Source: Bradyrhizobium sp. CCBAU 53338 (GTDB taxonomy: Bacteria; Pseudomonadota; Alphaproteobacteria; Rhizobiales; Xanthobacteraceae). Taken from it: 64,000 bases of DNA. The notes beneath the pieces were generated by a model. The model did not search any database. It worked only from the letters and a program-made list of their open reading frames with translations, and had not been told where the DNA came from. The DNA lies in contig NZ_CP030048.1 in NCBI RefSeq assembly GCF_015291665.1, positions 1,302,001-1,366,000 of the forward strand. Direction: 5' to 3'. The position numbers were made by a program, and so were the translations under genes. Below, piece after piece: positions 58,303 to 64,000 of this stretch. The number at the start of each line of letters is the position of its first letter. The first letter of the stretch is position 1.

Positions 58303-59084
58303 TGCGCGCCTCGCCCGCCCGGATTGCCCTCTATGTGATCAGCACGCTGGTGCTGGTCTATCTGATCCTCCCCGTTCTGATCATCGCGCCGATCTCGTTC
58401 TCCAGCGCGCGCTTCCTGACCTTCCCGCCGCCGTCGTTTTCGCTGCGCTGGTACCAGCAGTATTTCGCCAATCCGGCCTGGATGCAGGCGACGCAGGTGA
58501 CGCTGACGGTGGCTTTCCTCACCGTTCTGATCGCGACGCCGTGCGGCGTCGCCGCCGCCTATGCCATCAGCCAGTCGAAGCTGCGGATCATGCGCGTCAT
58601 CCACATGGCGCTGCTGCTGCCGCTGGTGGTGCCGATCATCATCACGGCGGTCGGTATCTTCTTCGTCTATGCCAAGGTCGGCCTGGTTGCGACCATGCCA
58701 GGCCTCGTGCTGGCGAACGTGATGCTGGGATTGCCTTACGTCGTCATCTCCGTGCTGGCGGGAATGCAAAGCTTCGACCCCGCGCAGGAGATGGTGGCGC
58801 GCAGCCTCGGCATGAACCGCCTGCGCAGCTTCTTCGCGGTGACGCTGCCGCAGATCAAGTCCAGCGTGGTCGCCGGCGGCATCTTCGCCTTCATTTCGGC
58901 GATGGACGAGACCATCGTCGCGCTGTTCATCTCCGGCGGCCAGTATCAGCCCCTGACCAAGCGCATGTTCACCGCGCTCCGCGACGAGATCGACCCGACC
59001 ATTGCCGCGATCTCGACGCTGATGACGGCGGCGTCGTTCCTGCTGGTGCTCGCAGCGAGCGCGCGGCAGAAGAAGACGGGGTGA
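58299..59084 (+). CDS. Polyamine-type ABC permease, PotC-like
   Basis: This 261-residue permease is of the PotC/PotI type, with LVLVYLILPVLIIAPISFSS, FPPPSFSLRWYQQYF, and the EAA loop MVARSLGMNRLRSFFAVTLP followed by KSSVVAGGIFAFISAMDE. A tandem ATG (58299, 58302) overlaps the previous stop. It is the last gene of the operon; the TetR gene on the other strand follows after 9 bp. Confidence 0.9.
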   Translation: MMRASPARIALYVISTLVLVYLILPVLIIAPISFSSARFLTFPPPSFSLRWYQQYFANPAWMQATQVTLTVAFLTVLIATPCGVAAAYAISQSKLRIMRVIHMALLLPLVVPIIITAVGIFFVYAKVGLVATMPGLVLANVMLGLPYVVISVLAGMQSFDPAQEMVARSLGMNRLRSFFAVTLPQIKSSVVAGGIFAFISAMDETIVALFISGGQYQPLTKRMFTALRDEIDPTIAAISTLMTAASFLLVLAASARQKKTG

Positions 59085-59093
59085 GGGCTGCAG

Positions 59094-59744
59094 CTAAGCC
59101 TTCGCCCCCAGCCATGCCAGGATCATCTCCACGATCTGCGTCCTGCTCTTCGCCAGCACCTTCGGCTCGCTCAGATCCCGGTCGAACAGCGCACCGAACG
59201 TATGCCGGTTGGCGACGCGGAAGAAGCAGTAGGAAGAGATGGCCAGATGCAGATCGATCGCGTCGACGTCGTCGCGGAAGACACCCTCGGCGCGGCCGCG
59301 CTTGAGGATGTCGTCGAGCGTCGCGATCACGCTGGCGTTGAGCTGGCGCAGCTGCAGGTTCTGCTTGAGGTGCTTGCCGTGATGGATGTTCTCGATCGAG
59401 ACGAGGCGGATGAAGTTCGGGTTGCGCTCGTCGTGGTCGAAGGTGGCTTCGATCAGCCGGCGCAGGCCCTCGCGCGCGTCGCAGCTGGCAATGTCGAGCT
59501 GATCCTCCAGCGCGCGGATGCTGCGATAGGCCTCTTCCAGTACGGCGAGGTAGAGCTGCTCCTTGCCGCCGAAATAATAATAGATCATCCGCTTCGACGT
59601 GCGGGTGCGCGCCGCGATCGCGTCGACGCGGGCGCCGGAATAGCCCTCCGAGGCGAATTCGGCCATCGCCACTTCGAGGATGTCGCGCTTGGTGCGCTCG
59701 GGGTCGTTGGTGCGCTTCGATGGGGGTGGCATGCGCTCGAGCAT
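59094..59744 (-). CDS. TetR-family regulator
   Basis: This 216-residue TetR regulator has the HTH RTKRDILEVAMAEFASEGYS and ARVDAIAARTRTSKRMIYYY, followed by FGGKEQLYLAVLEEAYRSIR and a ligand domain resembling those of RutR/AcrR-like proteins (SIENIHHGKHLKQ). The ATG at 59744 is behind GGGAGA. It is divergent from the MFS transporter at 59958, which it probably controls, through the direct repeat at 59836. Confidence 0.88.
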   Translation of the reverse strand: MLERMPPPSKRTNDPERTKRDILEVAMAEFASEGYSGARVDAIAARTRTSKRMIYYYFGGKEQLYLAVLEEAYRSIRALEDQLDIASCDAREGLRRLIEATFDHDERNPNFIRLVSIENIHHGKHLKQNLQLRQLNASVIATLDDILKRGRAEGVFRDDVDAIDLHLAISSYCFFRVANRHTFGALFDRDLSEPKVLAKSRTQIVEMILAWLGAKA

Positions 59745-59835
59745 CACTGTTTCTCCCGCCCGTTTCTATGGATCACCTTGATGGTGAAGGCAAATTTCGT
59801 CCAATCCGGCGCTTTTCGGCGCGGCCTTGCATAAA

Positions 59836-59850
59836 CGTACTAGTTCGTAC
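59836..59850. promoter_or_regulatory. Direct repeat CGTAC-N5-CGTAC between TetR and MFS genes
   Basis: CGTAC occurs at 59836-59840 and 59846-59850, one helical turn apart; each contains the palindrome GTAC. The context AACGTACTAGTTCGTACA also has weak dyad character, so a TetR dimer could bind. The rest of the 213-bp gap shows no other motif. Confidence 0.4.
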
Positions 59851-59957
59851 ATTATGGGCGAAACCAAGGTTGCGGCAACCAAAAGCAATAAACGCGCGAA
59901 AGGCCGGACGGGCATGACGCGAGCTGCATCCGCCAGAGCACTCGGGGAGGAATTTTG

Positions 59958-61295
59958 ATGAGCTTGACCTCAACTGCATCGCTGCATGCGTCATCCGGCG
60001 CGGACGTTTCGCAAGCCAAGCTGCCGAAGCGCGCCGCGCTCGTCAGCTTCGTCGGCAGCATGCTCGAATACTACGACTTCTTCATCTACGGCACCGCGGC
60101 GGCGCTGATCTTTCCAAAAGTGTTCTTCGCCAATGTCGACCCGTCGACTGGCACGCTGCTCGCGCTGCTGTCGTTCGGCATCGGCTATATCGCGCGGCCC
60201 GTCGGCGCCGTGATCCTCGGCCATTTCGGCGACCGCATCGGTCGCAAGACCGTGCTGCTGTTCACGCTGGTGATCATGGGTGCCTCGACGCTTGCGATCG
60301 GCCTTTTGCCGGATGCCAAGACCATCGGCAATGCCGCGCCCATCATCCTGACGCTGCTGCGCTTGTTGCAGGGCCTGTCGGCGGCCGGCGAGCAGAGCGG
60401 AGCGAACTCGCTGACGCTGGAGCATTCCGCCAATTCCAACCGCGCCTTCTTCACGAGCTGGACCCTCAGCGGCACCCAGGCCGGCGCGATTCTGGCGACG
60501 CTGGTGTTCATTCCCGTCTCCAGCATGCCGGAAGATCAATTGCTGAGCTGGGGCTGGCGTATTCCGTTCCTGCTCTCCGCGCTGGTGCTGCTGGTTGCCT
60601 ATCTGGTACGGCGGACCATGCCGGAAACGCCCGTGTTCGAGGACATCAAGGACAAGGCGCAGGTCGCGCGCTTCCCCGTCATCGCGCTGCTGCGTGACTA
60701 CTGGCCGGACGTGCTGCGCGTGATCGTCTGCGCGCTGATCGCGACTGTCAGCACCATGACCGCGGTGTTCACGCTCGGTTATGCCACCAGCAAATTCGGT
60801 GTCGCGCGTCCGACCATGCTGTGGGCCGGCGTGCTCGGCAATGTGGTGGCGCTGTTTGCGCAGCCGCTCTGGGCGCTGCTCGCCGACAGGATCGGCCGCA
60901 AGCCGGTGTTCATCGGCGGCGTGCTCGGCTGCGCCGTGCTGCTGTTCCCCTATTTCATGCTGGTGACCTCGGGGAGCACGCCCGCGATCTTTGCCGCCGC
61001 GATCGGCCTCTACATCATCTACTCCGCGCCGAACGCGATCTGGCCGTCGTTCTACGCGGAGATGTTCGAAGCGCGCGTCCGTTATTCCGGCACCGCGATC
61101 GGCACCCAGCTCGGCTTCCTTGCCGCCGGCTTCACGCCGCTGGTGAGCGCGAGCCTCGTCGGCGAGGGACCGCACGGCTGGATTCCGGTCGCGATCTTCG
61201 TCGGCGGCTGCTGCGTCGCCTCCGCCTTGGCCGCGATGACCGCGCGCGAGACCCACAAGGTCGACATCGCCGATCTCGGCAAGCGGCGCGCGTGA
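59958..61295 (+). CDS. MFS metabolite:proton symporter (MHS family)
   Basis: This 445-residue, 12-helix transporter of the sugar/metabolite-proton symporter family shows FVGSMLEYYDFFIYGTAAAL, the motif GHFGDRIGRKTVLLFTLVIM in loop 2-3, LLRLLQGLSAAGEQSGA and LLADRIGRKPVFIGG in loop 8-9. Such proteins carry aromatic or organic acids, betaine or shikimate. The ATG at 59958 follows GGGGAGG. It is coupled to the esterase gene and divergent from TetR. Confidence 0.88.
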   Translation: MSLTSTASLHASSGADVSQAKLPKRAALVSFVGSMLEYYDFFIYGTAAALIFPKVFFANVDPSTGTLLALLSFGIGYIARPVGAVILGHFGDRIGRKTVLLFTLVIMGASTLAIGLLPDAKTIGNAAPIILTLLRLLQGLSAAGEQSGANSLTLEHSANSNRAFFTSWTLSGTQAGAILATLVFIPVSSMPEDQLLSWGWRIPFLLSALVLLVAYLVRRTMPETPVFEDIKDKAQVARFPVIALLRDYWPDVLRVIVCALIATVSTMTAVFTLGYATSKFGVARPTMLWAGVLGNVVALFAQPLWALLADRIGRKPVFIGGVLGCAVLLFPYFMLVTSGSTPAIFAAAIGLYIIYSAPNAIWPSFYAEMFEARVRYSGTAIGTQLGFLAAGFTPLVSASLVGEGPHGWIPVAIFVGGCCVASALAAMTARETHKVDIADLGKRRA

Positions 61296-61315
61296 GCGCA
61301 AGGACCATCGATCGC

Positions 61316-62812
61316 ATGTTGACCAACGCAGTTCAGACCACGCTCGGCCCGATCATGGGGGCCGAGCAGGGGACCGTCCGCGCCTTCAAGGGCGTGCCGT
61401 TCGCGACCGCGCGACGCTTCGCCAAGGCGATGTCGCCACCCGCGTGGACGGAGCCGCGTCGTTGCACGGACTACGGCGCCTACGCGCCGCAGCCCGGGCA
61501 TCTCGATCAGGCGGAAGAATCCTGTCTCAGCCTGAACATCTGGACGCCTGTTGGGACAGGCCGCCCACTGCCGGTGCTGTTCTTCATCCATGGCGGGGCC
61601 TTCGTCACCGGTGGCGGCGCCGACTATGACGGCGCCTTCCTCGCCGCGCATGGCCCGGCCGTCATCGTCACCATCAACTACCGGCTCGGCCCGCTCGGCT
61701 TCCTGCAACTGCATCGTCACGGACTGGCCGAGGCCAACAATCTCGCGATCTCGGATTCACTTGCCGCGCTCGACTGGGTCCACGCCAACATCGCCAATTT
61801 TGGCGGCGATCCTGGCCAGGTGACGCTGTCGGGCCAGTCGGCCGGCGCATCCATGGTGATCGCCCTCGGAACGCTGCCGCAGGCGAAGGGCAAGTTCGCC
61901 CGTGCGCTGGCGCTGAGCGCGCCCGGCCGCAACATCATGAGCGCTGACCATGCCGACATCGTCGCGCGCCGCGTGCTGGCCGAGCTCGAATTGGACGACG
62001 ATCCGGGCGCTATCGCATCCGTGCCGCTGTCAAACCTCTTTGCAGCCGTCGAGCGCGTCGGCCGCAGGATCGCGGACGAGACCGATTCAGGCACGGTGTT
62101 CGGCCCGGTGCTCGACGGCACCGTGATCCCGCGCGAGCCGCGCGACGTCTTTGCCGCAGGAGGTTTGCGCGACATTCCGCTCTGGCTCGGCTCCTGCCGC
62201 GACGAGATGGTGATGTTTTTGAAGAGCACGCCGCCGGCCGCGATGATCCGCACCACCGAGCGCAATGTGCGCGTCGCGTTCGGCGATGCCGGCTGGGAAC
62301 GCCTGCTGGCCTGCTATCGCGGTTCGGCGCGCGTCGACGAGGATCCCTACGAGGCGCTGCTGTCGGATGCGTTCTGGCATCGCCCGATGGCCGATCTGGC
62401 GCGAAGCCACGCAGCTGCAGGCGGTGCGGTGTGGCTGAGCCGGTTCGACCATCGCCCTGCGCTGGAGCCGTTTCTCTCGCAAGGTCCGACTCACGGCGCC
62501 GACAATGCCTGCCTGTGGGCACATTTGCCCGAGTTCATCGATCGCCCGATCCTGAAGCGCAAGGGCGGCCCGATGACGCCTGCCGATATCGACGTGGCGG
62601 CGCGGTTTCAGACAAGCCTGTTGCGCTTCGTGACATCAGGCGCGCCTGATATTGTGGAAGCTTGGCCGCGGTTCGAGGCAGTTAAGGAGCCTCTCGCCAT
62701 CTTCGGCCAGCCGTTTCACATGATTCCTCTGAACGAAGGCGTGCGCTTTGGCCTGTGGGCGGAACTGAGCACTGGCGCCAACGATAAGAAGAACCTCAGG
62801 GAGGCGGTATGA
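61316..62812 (+). CDS. Type B carboxylesterase
   Basis: This 498-residue alpha/beta hydrolase of the para-nitrobenzyl esterase type has FKGVPFATARRF, EESCLSLNIWTP, the oxyanion hole FFIHGGAFVTGGG, the nucleophile elbow VTLSGQSAGASMVIA (Ser), and a late GPTHGADNACLW that could supply the His. The ATG at 61316 is chosen; a GTG at 61292 overlapping the MFS stop is also possible. Coupling with the symporter suggests that it hydrolyses an ester taken up by it. Confidence 0.85.
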   Translation: MLTNAVQTTLGPIMGAEQGTVRAFKGVPFATARRFAKAMSPPAWTEPRRCTDYGAYAPQPGHLDQAEESCLSLNIWTPVGTGRPLPVLFFIHGGAFVTGGGADYDGAFLAAHGPAVIVTINYRLGPLGFLQLHRHGLAEANNLAISDSLAALDWVHANIANFGGDPGQVTLSGQSAGASMVIALGTLPQAKGKFARALALSAPGRNIMSADHADIVARRVLAELELDDDPGAIASVPLSNLFAAVERVGRRIADETDSGTVFGPVLDGTVIPREPRDVFAAGGLRDIPLWLGSCRDEMVMFLKSTPPAAMIRTTERNVRVAFGDAGWERLLACYRGSARVDEDPYEALLSDAFWHRPMADLARSHAAAGGAVWLSRFDHRPALEPFLSQGPTHGADNACLWAHLPEFIDRPILKRKGGPMTPADIDVAARFQTSLLRFVTSGAPDIVEAWPRFEAVKEPLAIFGQPFHMIPLNEGVRFGLWAELSTGANDKKNLREAV

Positions 62813-62872
62813 GGACTCGGTAAGGTGCCGCGATAGCCTCACTGGCCCGACCACTATTCGCGCTGATGACCA

Positions 62873-63958
62873 TCACTTGGTGACAATGTGCCTGGCTGGC
62901 GCAGCGGGCGTCGGCGCTGCAGGGGAGATCGAGAACGTCAGCCAGGTGTTCCAGCCCGACGGCCGCCGGTCCGCACCGAACTCATAGTAGCCTTTCAGAT
63001 TGAGGTAGCCCTGCTGCCCGGCAATTGGAAAGATGTACCCGACCTGCGGTCCGATGCCGGCCACGCGCGACTTGTTCTCGCCGAGGATCGGAAGCGCGCC
63101 GCTGTCCGCCGTGAGCTGATTGTAGACATAGCCGACGGCACCGACGTGGAGTTGCTTCGACAGGAACTGTGACATGCCCCAGTCAAGGTGCCAGTCGATG
63201 CCGTTCTGATAGCCGGTGGCATCGTTTCGCAGATTGTACGTCAGCCCGGTGACGGCCGACAATTCGAAGCCGCTCTGCTGATTGAAATAGGTGTAGCCCG
63301 CGCCGCCGTCGATCGCACCGTGGCCGATGCCGAGATTGGCGAGCCGTTGAGCGTCGTAGTCACCAACCGGTATGTCGCCGGTCAGGTAGGTCATGAAGTT
63401 GCTGTTGCCCATGTTCCAGCGCAACGTCATCTGCGGATATAGATCGCCGAAGCCGGTGATCGTGCTGTCAATCGCGCCGGCCCGCGTGGTCGTGAATCCG
63501 CCAACGCCCGCGGTGATGGTTCCGTCGAGCGTGGTGTGATTGCGGCCCGCAATCGCCATCACGCCGAGTGACAATTGTCCTCCGAGGACGGGAGTTGCGA
63601 ATGTGTAGGAGGGGTTCAGCAGAAGCAGATCCGCCCGGGCGCCGAGATCGGCGTCCAGGCTGACATTTGCGGTCGGATTGAGCCTGCCCAGCGTGATCTG
63701 GCGGGCCGCGGCGACCGAACCTGAAGCGCCGACTGCGGTATGATAGTAGATCGAATTCAGCGCCCATCCCGGCTGTTGCGGAAGGGCAGCAAGGCTCCCG
63801 TAAATTCCGGGAAGCCAGAAGCTGACGCCACCTTCGTCGGCCTGCGCAGTACTCGCACTCGCGCAGGTGCCGATCAGGAGCGCCGCGAACCAGCGAGCGG
63901 CCTTGGCGCTACGTTCATTCGACGATGGGCGCGCGCACTGCGCGCATGCATGTCCCAT
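62873..63958 (-). CDS. Outer-membrane MetA-pathway (phenol degradation) family protein
   Basis: This 361-residue protein has a signal peptide (AARWFAALLIGTCASASTAQA). Beta-rich repeated strands follow, as in the Phenol_MetA_deg family, often annotated SphA-like or transporter: EGGVSFWLPGIYGSLAALPQ, TANVSLDADLGARADLLLLN, FGDLYPQMTLRWNMGNSNFM, WHLDWGMSQFLSKQLHVGAV. Members are thought to be outer-membrane channels for hydrophobic compounds. It is convergent with the esterase. The last 42 bp of the window hold no further feature. Confidence 0.82.
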   Translation of the reverse strand: MGHACAQCARPSSNERSAKAARWFAALLIGTCASASTAQADEGGVSFWLPGIYGSLAALPQQPGWALNSIYYHTAVGASGSVAAARQITLGRLNPTANVSLDADLGARADLLLLNPSYTFATPVLGGQLSLGVMAIAGRNHTTLDGTITAGVGGFTTTRAGAIDSTITGFGDLYPQMTLRWNMGNSNFMTYLTGDIPVGDYDAQRLANLGIGHGAIDGGAGYTYFNQQSGFELSAVTGLTYNLRNDATGYQNGIDWHLDWGMSQFLSKQLHVGAVGYVYNQLTADSGALPILGENKSRVAGIGPQVGYIFPIAGQQGYLNLKGYYEFGADRRPSGWNTWLTFSISPAAPTPAAPARHIVTK

Positions 63959-64000
63959 GATCCGCCCCCAGGCTCATAAATGAATTTTCGAAATGGACCT

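Overview
The window is a GC-rich alphaproteobacterial chromosome segment that looks like Bradyrhizobium or a close relative. The grounds are the overall protein similarity as I recognise it, a SciP/CtrA-type flagellar arrangement, a rhizobial-type PmtA, rhizobial -35/-10 promoters, dense short intergenic palindromes and a long structured intergenic repeat. I see no insertion sequence, prophage, rRNA operon or CRISPR array. Most genes are metabolic or transport operons with a nearby regulator.

Layout. 1-4.5 kb (minus strand): flagellar genes fliF (cut by the window edge), sciP, flgD and fliK, with CtrA-like boxes beside sciP and fliF. 4.7-9.3 kb: mnmA behind a hairpin-rich leader, pmtA, a small secreted protein, tRNA-Met with a clear promoter, a VOC protein and a zinc alcohol dehydrogenase. 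9.8-20.2 kb: one long operon joining a sugar-type ABC importer (binding protein, two permeases, a 70-residue membrane protein, two different ATPases) to a complete PEP-dependent dihydroxyacetone kinase relay (EI, HPr, DhaM, DhaL, DhaK) and a small HTH protein, ending in a frameshifted permease fragment. 20.2-22.8 kb: SoxC-type sulfite dehydrogenase, cytochrome c, DUF302 and membrane protein. 22.9-26.1 kb: AhpD-like protein, divergent AraC regulator and an orphan peptide-type binding protein. 26.4-29.5 kb: a novel Ser-rich protein with an internal duplication, and BisC, each behind a sigma-54-type promoter. 29.7-31.9 kb: TetR/MATE pair around a long palindrome.

32.0-39.2 kb: an operon of a luciferase-like monooxygenase, two AhpD/CMD-type proteins and a branched-chain-type ABC importer, preceded by a short reading frame with tandem Cys codons and competing hairpins (candidate cysteine attenuator). 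39.2-43.3 kb: a nickel permease under a perfect NikR operator, a HerA-like ATPase and a ketopantoate-reductase-like protein. 43.3-44.0 kb: a structured noncoding repeat whose two ends recur, with the middle deleted, at 9.4-9.55 kb. 44.1-47.2 kb: dienelactone hydrolase, epimerase, HAD phosphatase and SnoaL-like genes. 47.3-52.1 kb: hexuronate catabolism (uxuB, uxuR, L-idonate dehydrogenase, uxuA) with a UxuR-like operator. 52.0-59.7 kb: LysR regulator and a polyamine-type ABC importer with an amine-oxidase-like flavoprotein and a HAD dehalogenase. 59.8-64 kb: TetR, MFS symporter, carboxylesterase and an outer-membrane MetA-type protein.

The most unusual items are the DHA-kinase relay fused to an ABC importer, the candidate cysteine attenuator with its poorly understood monooxygenase operon, the structured repeat with its deleted derivative, and the sigma-54-preceded duplicated protein.
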